58,718 nt of DNA. Origin: an uncultured Lachnospiraceae bacterium (lineage in GTDB: Bacteria; Bacillota; Clostridia; Lachnospirales; Lachnospiraceae). Made by a program: the position numbers and the translations under genes. How positions within the stretch are numbered: position 1 is the stretch's first letter; every line of letters begins with the position of its first letter. Shown here in pieces: positions 43,513 through 52,749 of the stretch. The stretch lies in the NCBI GenBank assembly GCA_947174505.1, contig CAMWJF010000024.1, forward strand, positions 1 through 58,718. Direction: 5' to 3'. The notes under the pieces are model-generated. The model searched no databases and was not told the DNA's origin. It saw only the letters and a list, made by a program, of their open reading frames with translations.

Positions 43513-44301
43513 CTATGAACTTGCACTGGAATAGTGTTTTACTGCAATTTTCCATAGTAGAATACTCCCCATAAACCATATAAAACAACTAAACAGCATT
43601 ATTAAAAGAGTTATCCCCTCCACTTTCTTTAAGATAATTTCCATAGGAACAGTACATATCAAAAGTACAGGCAGCAAATATGTAAATACAATTCTCATGA
43701 CCTTTCCATACACATCAGAGGGATATCTCATAAAAGACCAAAGATTGAAAAACAATGTAGACGCAAAATCTGCTTTCTTCAACCACACCGATAATATAGA
43801 AAGGTTAAATAATATAGCATATAAAATCAATATGCCCACACTGGAATACAGCAGTACACTTGCAGCACTCCAAACTGAAATATCAATTTTCATGTGAATA
43901 CTGCCATAAATCATCAAAATTATACCCGCAGGAACATTTACCATATATCCGAAATTCGCATTTCTTAACGAAATATAGAACTGAGAGTTGACAGGCTTAA
44001 GCAGTAAATAATCCAGTTCTCCTCCGTTAATCAACCATGGCAGACTTACCAGATTGGGAAACACAAAAACCATAAATACTGCTAACATCAGTTGAACCAG
44101 ACCGAGATAGAAAAACCATTCATATTTATCGTAGCCTGCGATATCATCAATATTTCCATAGATGTTATGAAAGAACAAAAGGTGGATTCCCATTTCCACT
44201 GTCATGGCGATGCCCCAGACAAAAAAATTCAATCGAAACTCCATATCTCTGATCAAAGTATTTCTGATAAACCCCATATAAATTTTCACATATCGTCTCA
44301 A
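43513..44301 (-). CDS. ABC-2 family transporter permease (second)
   Basis: 262 residues, six hydrophobic segments. Matches the ABC2_membrane_6 type: N-terminal RDMEFRLNFFVWGIAM, ELDYLLLKPVNSQFYISLR (the LLxKPV signature) and RYPSDVYGKVMRIVFTYLLP (in part) near the C-terminus. Third gene of the operon ATPase - permease - permease, 24 bases after the first permease. Substrate unknown. AT-rich compared with flanking genes. Confidence 0.88.
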   Translation of the reverse strand: MRRYVKIYMGFIRNTLIRDMEFRLNFFVWGIAMTVEMGIHLLFFHNIYGNIDDIAGYDKYEWFFYLGLVQLMLAVFMVFVFPNLVSLPWLINGGELDYLLLKPVNSQFYISLRNANFGYMVNVPAGIILMIYGSIHMKIDISVWSAASVLLYSSVGILILYAILFNLSILSVWLKKADFASTLFFNLWSFMRYPSDVYGKVMRIVFTYLLPVLLICTVPMEIILKKVEGITLLIMLFSCFIWFMGSILLWKIAVKHYSSASS

Positions 44302-44325
44302 TCACACCACCTCCATCCATATTGT

Positions 44326-45135
44326 CTAATTTCCAACAGAAGAATACCTTTTTTTGCCACTTTCCCAAACTATGACAGATATTCCCCACAAAGCAAGGCA
44401 CCATATCATCTGTATTCCGATTCCCCGAAATACCATCGCCATAGAAAGCTTTCCAAGATAAATTTTTACCGGTAAATACAATTGATATTGAAACGGCAAT
44501 ATTTCCGATATCACTTTCAGTTCCCGAAACATATCCAGTGGAAACATCCCTCCCGCCAGAAAATAGAATAATGTCCCCAGCGTAATGTACAAGGCAGAAC
44601 ACTCTGTCATCCAAAATGCCACAAGCCCCATAATAAAATACAGAAAAAAACTGAGTATAATACCCAGAAATGCACTGAACAGAAAGGCAAAAGCCGTTCC
44701 CGTTGAAAGTGCTGTTTTAAAAAAGCCGAGAGCGCTCATGGGAATGAGCAAAATACTGAACAGTAAACACATCACTACAAAATCCATCAGCTTCTTTCCA
44801 ATTGTATCAAAAAAGATATAAGCTTTATAATTGATCGGGCGCCACAAAAACTGAGATAATTTTCCTTCCCTGATATCCTGTGAAATAGTATTATGTATTC
44901 CGTCACAGATCAGTAATTTTCCTAATAAAGTGGTAAGCATCACATACGTTATAGTGTCACTCAGCTCATAGCCGGCCAACATTTCCCGATCTGCATATAC
45001 TGTCTTCCAAAATGCAAAGGGTGCAACCAGTGTCATTGTGCTCAGCAGCCAGTTCAAAACTATATTTCCGCGATATTGCAGCATATTTTGCGTTGATATC
45101 TTCAATACAGCAATATATTTCCGCAAAGATCTCAT
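44326..45135 (-). CDS. ABC-2 family transporter permease (first)
   Basis: 269 residues, six hydrophobic segments; ABC2_membrane_6 type with DIREGKLSQFLWRPINYKAY as the equivalent of the LLxKPV region. Start overlaps the ATPase stop by 4 bases and has GGAGGG 8 bases upstream, so it is translationally coupled. Pairs with the second permease to form a heterodimeric channel (inference). Confidence 0.88.
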   Translation of the reverse strand: MRSLRKYIAVLKISTQNMLQYRGNIVLNWLLSTMTLVAPFAFWKTVYADREMLAGYELSDTITYVMLTTLLGKLLICDGIHNTISQDIREGKLSQFLWRPINYKAYIFFDTIGKKLMDFVVMCLLFSILLIPMSALGFFKTALSTGTAFAFLFSAFLGIILSFFLYFIMGLVAFWMTECSALYITLGTLFYFLAGGMFPLDMFRELKVISEILPFQYQLYLPVKIYLGKLSMAMVFRGIGIQMIWCLALWGISVIVWESGKKRYSSVGN

Positions 45136-46112
45136 TCTATATCCCTCCTGTATATTTTTTCGATAATATCCTCTATCGGCTGCTCCCCAATACTGAAATC
45201 TACAGGCATAAGGAGAGATATTTCCCGAACAAATTCATTTACATCTTCCTGCTTCACCTGAAATGTATATTGCAGTTCTTTCTTCTCTTTAATAGATTCA
45301 TGATATTTTTTTAGAAATGCTTCATCTACCATTTTTGCAAACCGCACATTAACCACCCGATCCGCCTGATACATATGCCTTATCTTTTCTATTTTATCGT
45401 CAAATATGATTTCTCCCTGACTGATTATGATAATCCTTGAGCAGAGCGAAGTTATATCTTTCATATAATGACTGGTCAGCACCATCGTTGTCCCATTCCG
45501 GTGATTCTGTATATTCAAAAAACTTCTCATTTTCTTTTGTGTAGTTAAATCAAGTCCTATGGTTGGCTCGTCCAAAAACAACAGCTTAGGAGAATGAAGT
45601 ACCGCTGCAATTATTTCCATTTTCATTCTTTCGCCAAGGGATAAATTTCTGACTGGGACAGATAGCAGATGCTCAACTTCAAGCATTTTTGATAATTCTT
45701 TTATTGTTTGTCGAAAACTTTCCTCCTTCAAATCATATATTTCTTTATACAGAAAAAAGGAATCCATTGCCGGTATATCCCATAAAAGCTGTCCCTTCTG
45801 TCCCATAAGGAAACTGATATTAGTCAGAAACTCTTTCTTACGTTCCCAAGGTATCCAGTTCAAAATCCTCGCTTCTCCCGCGTCCGGATATAACAGCCCA
45901 GATAGCATTTTCATTGTTGTCGTTTTTCCGGCTCCGTTCTGCCCTACAATTCCCAGTATTTCACCCTCTTCAACCTGAAATGAAACATTTTTAACCGCTT
46001 CCACATACTGATATTCGCGTTTGATAAGCCCTGATAAAGAACCTTTTATTCCCGCTTTCTTTTTATGTACACGATACCCTTTTGTCAATGAATTTACTTC
46101 AATAATACTCAT
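45132..46112 (-). CDS. ABC transporter ATPase for the ABC-2 operon
   Basis: 326 residues. Walker A GQNGAGKTTT (about 59-68), Q-loop FLMGQKGQ, signature LSLGERMKMEI (variant of LSGGQ), Walker B LLFLDEPTIGLD, H-loop TSHYM. A C-terminal extension of about 90 residues is typical of the DrrA-like exporter ATPases. The promoter region lies after the WYL regulator gene, which is encoded 76 bases upstream on the same strand and likely controls it. Confidence 0.92.
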   Translation of the reverse strand: MSIIEVNSLTKGYRVHKKKAGIKGSLSGLIKREYQYVEAVKNVSFQVEEGEILGIVGQNGAGKTTTMKMLSGLLYPDAGEARILNWIPWERKKEFLTNISFLMGQKGQLLWDIPAMDSFFLYKEIYDLKEESFRQTIKELSKMLEVEHLLSVPVRNLSLGERMKMEIIAAVLHSPKLLFLDEPTIGLDLTTQKKMRSFLNIQNHRNGTTMVLTSHYMKDITSLCSRIIIISQGEIIFDDKIEKIRHMYQADRVVNVRFAKMVDEAFLKKYHESIKEKKELQYTFQVKQEDVNEFVREISLLMPVDFSIGEQPIEDIIEKIYRRDIE

Positions 46113-46154
46113 AGTCCGGTTCCCTTTCCTACAGCTTTATGGAAGGATTATACT

Positions 46155-46187
46155 AAAAAAAATGTGACAACTGTCTGTCACATTTTT
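46155..46187 (-). terminator. Terminator of the WYL regulator gene
   Basis: Minus strand AAAAATGTGACA-(6)-TGTCACATTTTTTTT directly after the regulator stop. Confidence 0.9.
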
Positions 46188-47084
46188 CTATCCATATTTT
46201 TTAATTATATTGTTAAGAAATTCATTAAAATCTCTACGGTACTCCACGGGTGTCAAAATCTCCGCCTTATCACCGAAAGAAAGAACATATTGAAAAAAAG
46301 ACTGTTTATCAGACCATTTAATGTTTATCAGAATATTTCCCTTTTCATCAGTCTGAATGAAATCTGCACCAAAACTGTCTGCGAGCCTCCATTTCAGGTC
46401 AGCATCAAATTTCACAACTGCCTGAACTTCTTCCTTCCAGTCAAATTTCTTCTTGTAACTATACTCCGGGACATTACGTTTTTCCTGTATTCTTTCTGTA
46501 CACTTTAAGTCACTTATTCGTGACAATTTAAACAAGCGATAATCTTTACGAGTATCACAGTATCCCCATACATACCAGTCAGCCCATTGAAATACCAGAT
46601 GATACGGTTCTATTTCCCGAACCGTCTCTCCATTTCCTGTAAAATATTTAAAGGCAATCTTTTCAGCACTATCCATTGCTGTCTTGATCAGTTCAATTTT
46701 TTCCCGGTTTCCGGGTTTATCCCAGACAGACAGGTCAATCATAATCTGCCCGTCCGTTTTCGTGTAATTAGCCAAAAGTTTATCAGCTATCTGCCGATAA
46801 CGTCCTGACACGGCAACACTGTCAAGTCCGTGAAGTCCTGCAAGAATAATCTGTATTTCATCAGACGAAAATATGGTGCGGTCTATCTTGAAATCCTCCA
46901 TGATTGAGATACCGCCGCCCCTCCCTGGTTCAGTGACAACCGGTATTCCCGCTTTACAGATATCCTCTATATCACGGATTATCGTACGTCTTGACACTTC
47001 AAATTTCTCCGCCAATTCAGTGGCAGTAATCTTTTCCTTCTGAAGAAGAATGGATAGAATACCTATCAATCGGTCAATTTTCAT
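46188..47084 (-). CDS. YafY-type transcriptional regulator (HTH_11 and WYL domain)
   Basis: 298 residues. N-terminal helix-turn-helix MKIDRLIGILSILLQKEKIT, then EKFEVSRRTIIRDIEDICKAGIP, a DeoR-like HTH (quoted in parts). The WYL domain is about 140-220: YHLVFQWADWYVWGYCDTRKDYRLFKLSRI in parts, where W-Y-V replaces the exact WYL triplet. WYL domains sense ligands, often nucleic acids or metabolites, and many regulators next to ABC or defence operons carry them. Encoded upstream of the ABC-2 operon, separated by its own terminator. Confidence 0.9.
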   Translation of the reverse strand: MKIDRLIGILSILLQKEKITATELAEKFEVSRRTIIRDIEDICKAGIPVVTEPGRGGGISIMEDFKIDRTIFSSDEIQIILAGLHGLDSVAVSGRYRQIADKLLANYTKTDGQIMIDLSVWDKPGNREKIELIKTAMDSAEKIAFKYFTGNGETVREIEPYHLVFQWADWYVWGYCDTRKDYRLFKLSRISDLKCTERIQEKRNVPEYSYKKKFDWKEEVQAVVKFDADLKWRLADSFGADFIQTDEKGNILINIKWSDKQSFFQYVLSFGDKAEILTPVEYRRDFNEFLNNIIKKYG

Positions 47085-47272
47085 TGCACTCTTGTACGAT
47101 GTTTATAAAAGAAAAAACAACATACTCCTTTCATTTTCTTTTTCCTATGCTTGATACTATTAATAATCCGACAATATGGCTATGCTGATTTTTCTAATAG
47201 AATAACACAATCACATTCATTTTTCTATTAAATTTCTTCGGACAGTCACCTTCCTTTGCCTTATCGCCCTCC

Positions 47273-47301
47273 TTGCTTTCCCCTCCGTTTTGTGATATCT
47301 T
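47273..47301 (+). promoter_or_regulatory. Promoter of tyrA-aroA
   Basis: TTGCTT (47273-47278) and TATCTT (47296-47301), 17-base spacer, about 45 bases before tyrA. Confidence 0.55.
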
Positions 47302-47347
47302 AAAAAACGGAAATAACAGTTCAAAAACCACGAAAGGGAATGATTTT

Positions 47348-48445
47348 ATGAGCGCTCTCACCTGCGGCTTTATCGGGCTCGGCCTGATCGGCGGCTCCAT
47401 TGCCAAGGCCCTCCGTCATCATCTGCCGGACACCCGTCTGGTTGCATACGACACCAATACCGCTTCTCTGGAACTGGCAAAAAAAGAACAGATCATAGAC
47501 CAAATCTGTCCTGCTATCGACGACTCATTTAGAGACTGTGATTATCTGTTTTTGTGCGCGCCGGTCTCCCACAATGCCGAGAATCTGCTCACTCTGAAAA
47601 GCGTTCTCTCTCCCGATACCATTCTCACCGATGTGGGAAGTGTCAAAACAGGGATTCACAGACAGATCGAAGAGTTACAGCTGCAGACACAGTTTATCGG
47701 CGGACACCCTATGGCGGGCTCCGAGCGTTTTGGCTACCAGAATGCCAAAGCTTCCCTTCTGGAAAACGCTTACTATATTCTGACGCCCTCCGATGAAGTC
47801 CCAAAAGAAAAAGTGGACAATTACCGAACGCTGGTGGAGACGATCGGAGCCATTCCGCTGGTATTGTCTTACGGGGAACATGATTATGTGACCGCGGCCA
47901 TCTCCCATCTGCCCCACGTAATTGCCGCCTCTCTGGTAAACGTGGTAAAGAGCAGCGACTCCGAGGAAGGCATTATGAAGATGATCGCCGCAGGGGGCTT
48001 TAAAGATATCACAAGAATCGCCTCCTCCTCCCCCGACATGTGGCAGCAGATCTGTCTGACTAACGCGGATAATATTTCAAAGCTGCTCCGGACATATATC
48101 CAATACCTGAATGTCATTGTGGACTATATAGACAATCATCAAAAGGACATGCTCTATCAGTTTTTCGATACGGCAAGAAATTACAGAGAGTCCTTTATCA
48201 GCTCGCCAAACGGCCCTATCAAGGCCGAGTATGTGTTTACCGTGGATATCGCGGATAAGCCCGGCTCCATCGCCGCCATCGCTTCCCTTCTTGCCATGCA
48301 CGATGTAAGCATCAAAAACATCGGCATCAACCACAACAGGGAGCTTGCGGAGGGCGCGCTGCGCATCGAATTTTACAGCCAGGATACGCTCGCCCGGGCA
48401 GAGGAGATTATGACGGAGCACGGCTACAAAATTCATACCCGATAA
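47348..48445 (+). CDS. tyrA: Prephenate dehydrogenase
   Basis: 365 residues. Oxidises prephenate to 4-hydroxyphenylpyruvate in tyrosine synthesis. N-terminal NAD Rossmann motif GFIGLGLIGGSIAKAL, catalytic-region GGHPMAGSERFG and ISHLPHVIAASL, helical dimer domain, and a C-terminal ACT domain (about 298-365: VFTVDIADKPGSIAAIASLL) for feedback control by tyrosine. ATG 47348 has AAAGGG about 12 bases upstream; the frame is open from 47273. The aroA gene follows after a 149-base gap that contains the dispersed repeat. Confidence 0.95.
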   Translation: MSALTCGFIGLGLIGGSIAKALRHHLPDTRLVAYDTNTASLELAKKEQIIDQICPAIDDSFRDCDYLFLCAPVSHNAENLLTLKSVLSPDTILTDVGSVKTGIHRQIEELQLQTQFIGGHPMAGSERFGYQNAKASLLENAYYILTPSDEVPKEKVDNYRTLVETIGAIPLVLSYGEHDYVTAAISHLPHVIAASLVNVVKSSDSEEGIMKMIAAGGFKDITRIASSSPDMWQQICLTNADNISKLLRTYIQYLNVIVDYIDNHQKDMLYQFFDTARNYRESFISSPNGPIKAEYVFTVDIADKPGSIAAIASLLAMHDVSIKNIGINHNRELAEGALRIEFYSQDTLARAEEIMTEHGYKIHTR

Positions 48446-48448
48446 AAA

Positions 48449-48562
48449 GCGCGAAAAGTCTTCTAAAGACATCCCTCCATAAAACGGGGACGAAAAGTCA
48501 GCAGTGCTGACTTGGAAGCACTATGTTTCGCGTAGGAGAATGCCTGAAACACGGCATATTTC
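48449..48562 (+). repeat. Structured intercistronic repeat, copy B (tyrA-aroA gap)
   Basis: Begins 4 bases after the tyrA stop and ends 32 bases before aroA. Outer arms GCGCGAAA (48449-48456) and TTTCGCGT (48526-48533) pair over 8 bp. Inner hairpin AGTCAGC-AGT-GCTGACT (48496-48512). 3' hairpin GGAGAATGCC/GGCATATTTC (48535-48562, one bulge). Same layout as copy A at 2193-2307, in the same orientation relative to transcription. Confidence 0.8.
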
Positions 48563-48594
48563 GCATAAAAAGAGAAAGGCTCAGGACAGACAGT

Positions 48595-49869
48595 ATGAAA
48601 TTTCAGAAAGTAAACACATTAAAAGGGGAAGTGACTATCCCCGGCGACAAATCCATCTCCCACCGTGCAGTGATGTTTGGCTCCTTGGCCGAAGGTCTCA
48701 CGGAGGTCACCAACTTTTTACAGGGAGCGGACTGCCTCTCCACCATAGATGCCTTTCGGAAGATGGGCATTGAGATTGAAAATACCCCGGAGAAAATTCT
48801 GATTCACGGCAGGGGCCTTCATGGCCTGAAAGAGCCCTCATCCGTCTTGGATATGGGAAACAGCGGCACCACCACAAGACTGATCAGCGGCATTCTGGCA
48901 GGACAGACTTTTGCGAGCACCTTAACAGGCGACGCCTCCATCCAGAAGCGCCCCATGCGGCGTATTATGGAGCCGCTGTCCATGATGGGGGGAAAGATCG
49001 TCAGTCTAAACGGCAACGACTGTGCGCCTCTTCAGATCACCGGCTCTCCCCTGCACGGCATCCACTATCACTCCAGGGTGGCCTCCGCACAGGTAAAATC
49101 CGCCGTTCTGCTGGCCGGACTCTACGCCGAGGGCGAAACCCTTGTGACAGAGCCGTCTTTGAGCCGTAATCATACGGAAATCATGCTGCGCGCTTTCGGC
49201 GCGAAATTGAGCTCCGAAGATAAAACAGCCAGAATATATCCCGAACCCCGTTTACAGGGACAGAAAATTCATGTACCCGGAGACATCTCCTCCGCCGCTT
49301 ATTTTATTGCCGCCGGACTGCTTGTTCCCGGCGCGGAAATCCTGATTAAAAATGTGGGCATCAATCCCACCCGTGACGGCATTTTGAAAGTGGCGAAAGA
49401 AATGGGTGGAAATATCACTCTCTTAAACGAAAATTACGACGGCGAACCGACAGCCGATCTTTTGGTAAAACACAGCCAGCTTCACGGCATTGTCATGGAA
49501 GGCGATCTGATTCCAACCCTGATTGATGAACTGCCTGTTATCAATGTTATGGCCGCCTGCGCGGAAGGCACCACCGTCATCCGCGATGCCGCTGAATTAA
49601 AAGTAAAAGAATCCAACCGCATCGATGTAATGGTTCAGTATTTAAGCGCAATGGGCTGTGATATCACAGGCACGGACGACGGTATGATCATCGTCGGTGG
49701 ACGTCCTCTGCACGGCACAGTGGTCGATTCCCATATGGACCACCGCATTGCCATGAGCTTTGCGATCGCTTCTCTAGTCGCAGAAGGGGATACAGAAATA
49801 AAGGGCAGCGATGTGGTCACCATCAGCTACCCCGGTTTCTATGCGGATCTTGCCCGCCTGCACCATTAG
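48595..49869 (+). CDS. aroA: 3-phosphoshikimate 1-carboxyvinyltransferase (EPSP synthase)
   Basis: 424 residues; joins PEP to shikimate-3-phosphate in the chorismate pathway. Motifs: PGDKSISHRAVM near the N-terminus (substrate-binding Lys-Ser), MGNSGTTTRLISG, TGDASIQKRPMRR, RVASAQVKSAVLLAGLYA and ELKVKESNRI. The NSGTT loop carries Thr rather than the Ala-binding class I pattern (class II-like features such as QVKSAVLLA), so sensitivity to glyphosate should not be assumed. ATG 48595 is chosen because the conserved region starts a few codons later; the frame is open to 48523. Co-directional with tyrA. Confidence 0.96.
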   Translation: MKFQKVNTLKGEVTIPGDKSISHRAVMFGSLAEGLTEVTNFLQGADCLSTIDAFRKMGIEIENTPEKILIHGRGLHGLKEPSSVLDMGNSGTTTRLISGILAGQTFASTLTGDASIQKRPMRRIMEPLSMMGGKIVSLNGNDCAPLQITGSPLHGIHYHSRVASAQVKSAVLLAGLYAEGETLVTEPSLSRNHTEIMLRAFGAKLSSEDKTARIYPEPRLQGQKIHVPGDISSAAYFIAAGLLVPGAEILIKNVGINPTRDGILKVAKEMGGNITLLNENYDGEPTADLLVKHSQLHGIVMEGDLIPTLIDELPVINVMAACAEGTTVIRDAAELKVKESNRIDVMVQYLSAMGCDITGTDDGMIIVGGRPLHGTVVDSHMDHRIAMSFAIASLVAEGDTEIKGSDVVTISYPGFYADLARLHH

Positions 49870-49901
49870 ACATGGATTGCCTCAATGGTGTTTCCTTTCC
49901 C

Positions 49902-50396
49902 TCACGAGAGTTTTACCAGCAGTCTGTTCAGAAAATAGGAACTTACCATACAGAAAATGCCAGCCAGACTTCCATACCAGTTGAGCACTGCGTCAGCTGG
50001 ATGGAAATGTCTGCCCTCCACAAACTGCTTGTAATATTCCGTGTAATAGGCAAGCACATAGCAGACCGTGCCTGCCCCGATCACACCGAGTATTCTGTAA
50101 TATCTTCTGAAAACCACCATGCTCACGAAAGTAGTCACAAAGCCAACCACAAAAAACAGACCCAGATGTGCGCCGTAGCGTATGATCCATGACGTGGTTT
50201 TGACCTGTTCTTCGGTTGGCTGCTCAAAAATCCGCCCCGCAAGATGCTGCGCAAGCCGCATCGTCACGCCGATGGAGGCTTCCCCGTTCTGAAAAGACAC
50301 CGCTATCACAAAATATATAAGCAGCAAAAGCGCCGCAAAGGATATGGCAACCACACCCAGTTCCAGAAGAATATGATGCTTCTTATTTTTGTCCAT
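49902..50396 (-). CDS. VanZ family membrane protein
   Basis: 164 residues with four membrane segments (about 12-32, 72-92, 100-120, 138-158). VanZ family pattern: SFQNGEAS after the first segment, RYGAHLGLFFVVGF in the second and FVEGRHFHPADAVLNWYGS before the last. VanZ of vancomycin clusters gives low-level teicoplanin resistance; single VanZ-like genes are common in Firmicutes and of unclear role. No van genes nearby. Convergent with aroA. Upstream on the same strand is the PilZ gene. Confidence 0.88.
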   Translation of the reverse strand: MDKNKKHHILLELGVVAISFAALLLLIYFVIAVSFQNGEASIGVTMRLAQHLAGRIFEQPTEEQVKTTSWIIRYGAHLGLFFVVGFVTTFVSMVVFRRYYRILGVIGAGTVCYVLAYYTEYYKQFVEGRHFHPADAVLNWYGSLAGIFCMVSSYFLNRLLVKLS

Positions 50397-50408
50397 ACAC
50401 GAATCTTT

Positions 50409-50750
50409 CTAATTTTCCAACGACTCTATGGTGCTGTAAGTCGCAATTCTGCTTGCCTCAATCTCCGACATGCCTATAAAAATCGCCCCATAAGAGAACT
50501 GATTTTCCCCGGTTCTCTCTATTCGGACAATTTCAAGGAAGGCGTGAACCACTTCTTTGGTCCAGATGGTCAGAGCCGCTTCGTAAACCGCCCCGATCTC
50601 CAATGCCTCACCACACAAAAATCCAACTCCTGTCTTGGATACATCCATTACATCAATATCCACCTCCCTGGATCCATCTTCCGAATCAAGTCGCTTAATC
50701 AGCAGCTTCGAAGAAAGCTCCAACCGTTTACTTTTTCTGCGTTCTTCCAT
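50409..50750 (-). CDS. PilZ domain protein
   Basis: 113 residues, a stand-alone PilZ domain. The c-di-GMP-binding features are RRKSKR near the N-terminus (RxxxR) and DVSKTGVGF (D/NxSxxG) at about residues 36-44. It would act as a cytoplasmic c-di-GMP effector, partner unknown. Twelve bases upstream of the VanZ gene, so probably co-transcribed. The HD-GYP protein at 10236 is the only other c-di-GMP-type gene in the window. Confidence 0.88.
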   Translation of the reverse strand: MEERRKSKRLELSSKLLIKRLDSEDGSREVDIDVMDVSKTGVGFLCGEALEIGAVYEAALTIWTKEVVHAFLEIVRIERTGENQFSYGAIFIGMSEIEASRIATYSTIESLEN

Positions 50751-50980
50751 ATTTACCTGCCTTTCTCTTCTGTAAGGACTTCAAAAATACCCCTTTACAT
50801 CAAAATCATTATTATAGAAATAATTCCTCTTTAATCCTACCCCATTTATCTCTTTTTGTAAAGGAATGTGCAGGAAAAGAAATCGTTAGAAAAAGAGGAT
50901 GCCACTTAATTTTCGAACTTCGGAATCTTAAGCTGCGGGCTTAAATACGCCTCCTCGGGATGTATAATTTAAAGCACAAA

Positions 50981-51628
50981 TCAACGTATTTTCTTCATAA
51001 TCCCTGCATCAATTCCGTACACTTCGTCACAAAGAATATCAATGTCATCCCGGACATGGCTTGCGATAATAATCAGCTTACCTTTTTCCTTCATCTTCAA
51101 TAAAACCTTTCTCATATCTTCAACGCCATTATTATCAAGTGCGTTCATAGGCTCGTCCAGTATAAGAATATCCGGGTTTTCCATGAATGCCTGTGCAATT
51201 CCAAGACGCTGTTTCATGCCAAGCGAATAATTTCCAACGCGTTTTTTGTCATCAGGATTCAATCCCACGAGTTCCATGTATTTTCGTATTTCATCTTCCT
51301 TAACCTTCCCCCTGACAGACGCTAAATATTTCAGATTTTTTAACCCTGGATATCTTGGCAGAAAACCCGGTGTCTCAATGATAAATCCTATATTTTCCGG
51401 GTAATCCACATCTTTTCCGACAACCTTGCCGCCAACGGTCACTGTTCCTGTTGATGGATACAGTAAGCCACAGATACATTTGAGCAGAACCGTTTTGCCG
51501 GAACCGTTTCTTCCTACAATTCCATATATTTTTCCCATTTCAAATTTAACGCATACGGTTTTTAAAACCTCCTGACCACCAAACGCTTTCGTCACATTTT
51601 CTACAAAAATCTCACATTTGTCTTCCAT
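50981..51628 (-). CDS. ABC transporter ATPase (partner permeases decayed)
   Basis: 215 residues, intact: Walker A GRNGSGKTVLL, Q-loop FIIETPGF, signature YSLGMKQRLGIAQA, Walker B ILILDEPMNALD, H-loop ASHVRDD. This small ATPase type works with two ABC-2-like permeases, but the two permease genes directly upstream (51612-52749) are both damaged. It overlaps the preceding permease remnant by 17 bases. The 230-base gap after it toward the PilZ gene holds no gene I can support. Confidence 0.92.
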   Translation of the reverse strand: MEDKCEIFVENVTKAFGGQEVLKTVCVKFEMGKIYGIVGRNGSGKTVLLKCICGLLYPSTGTVTVGGKVVGKDVDYPENIGFIIETPGFLPRYPGLKNLKYLASVRGKVKEDEIRKYMELVGLNPDDKKRVGNYSLGMKQRLGIAQAFMENPDILILDEPMNALDNNGVEDMRKVLLKMKEKGKLIIIASHVRDDIDILCDEVYGIDAGIMKKIR

Positions 51629-52146
51629 GAATATGCCTCCTGCTGATTCTACTGATTACTTTCTCCTTATAATTTGCAGCCACACATAATACACCGAGAC
51701 TTACGGTTGCAATCATGAAAAATTTCTCTGCGTATGCCAGATTGATTCCCCATTTTGATGCAAAACCATGAAACAATTCCAGCTGCGTCAGGCTTACCGG
51801 CGAAAACCCATATGCCCAGTCCAGCCAGTCATTTGAAACACATATATCCAGAACAGCGATTAACGTCCCAATGAATGTTCCCACTGACTTAGCAGTCATC
51901 TTATTCCCAAAATAGATAATCAGCCCAATACACAGAATACAGGAAAATTCCAGCAAGATGCTTATAACCAGCGCATTGGCAGGCTCATATTGCCGTATAA
52001 TATTCTGAGATACTGACAATTCCACGCCGAACTCTGCTCCGGCATTTGTTTTCCCCAACGTCCCCCAAATCTTGCCCCATTCATTTGACCATGTAATATG
52101 CCCAAGAAAAGGAATAACCGCTGATATTTTTCCATAATATTCTCAT
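51612..52146 (-). pseudogene. ABC permease remnant 2 (C-terminal part, frame broken near the start)
   Basis: ATG 52146 opens MRILWKNISGYSF but meets a stop after 21 codons. The rest of the gene continues in another frame from about EWGKIWGTLGKTNAGAEFG through four hydrophobic segments to the stop at 51612. One base fewer in the A-run near 52125 would join the frames. The readable product (about 180 residues) is still shorter than a normal permease of about 240-260, so an internal deletion is also likely. A shorter intact reading from TTG 52058 (148 residues) exists but has no good start signal. Confidence 0.65.
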
Positions 52147-52162
52147 ATTATATCTTGATACC

Positions 52163-52749
52163 TTATTTGCTTTCATAAAACATTCCATCTTTAAGTCCTC
52201 TCGCCATCTTTCTCGTAAAAACACATCCCATCAGAAAAACCAAAACACCTGAAACAATGGCAGCAATCATAACTGTGTGTCCACTGTCCTTAATCACTGT
52301 TCTGCCTATCAATATCTGGTCAAGCCGTAATTTATCATCAATGGACAACATCTGACTTATCCTGACAATCACATAGCTCCCAAAAAATGGGAACATTGTA
52401 ATGACTAATCTGTCCGTTACATATAATGACACAAACAAAGAAACTCCGGCCCATATCATCCCACGCATAAATCCAAGCGCCGTCTCTGTCATACAGTAAC
52501 GAACCGGGGAATGAACCGCCAGCCACTTATGAAATAAATCTGCGGTATCGGCAGCTGCTGTTTCATAATGATCACTTGTCATCGGAAATCTCGTACGCAA
52601 AAACAGGATCAGCAAAACTGTACCAAATGCAACAACCAGTCCGCCCATCAGGATATTTACGATCAAATGCAGAACATAACGCCAATAACCGCTATGACAG
52701 TGCTTATATTTATTGCCCGTTTCCATTCATTTATGAATACCCTTCTCAC
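52163..52749 (-). pseudogene. ABC permease remnant 1 (internal deletion and frame change)
   Basis: GTG 52749, overlapping the lipoprotein stop by 4 bases, starts MRRVFINEWKRAINISTVIA, a typical permease N-terminus, and stops after 28 codons. The body (from VLHLIVNILMGGLVVAFG to GMFYESK) continues in another frame, readable from ATG 52726 as 187 residues with five hydrophobic segments. Compared with relatives I recall, roughly 80 residues between these parts are missing. So the gene is internally deleted and probably non-functional, or it makes a truncated membrane protein. Confidence 0.6.

Noticed and set aside
49902..50396. Part of a vancomycin resistance cluster
   Set aside because: A lone VanZ-family gene; no vanRS, vanHAX or related gene nearby.
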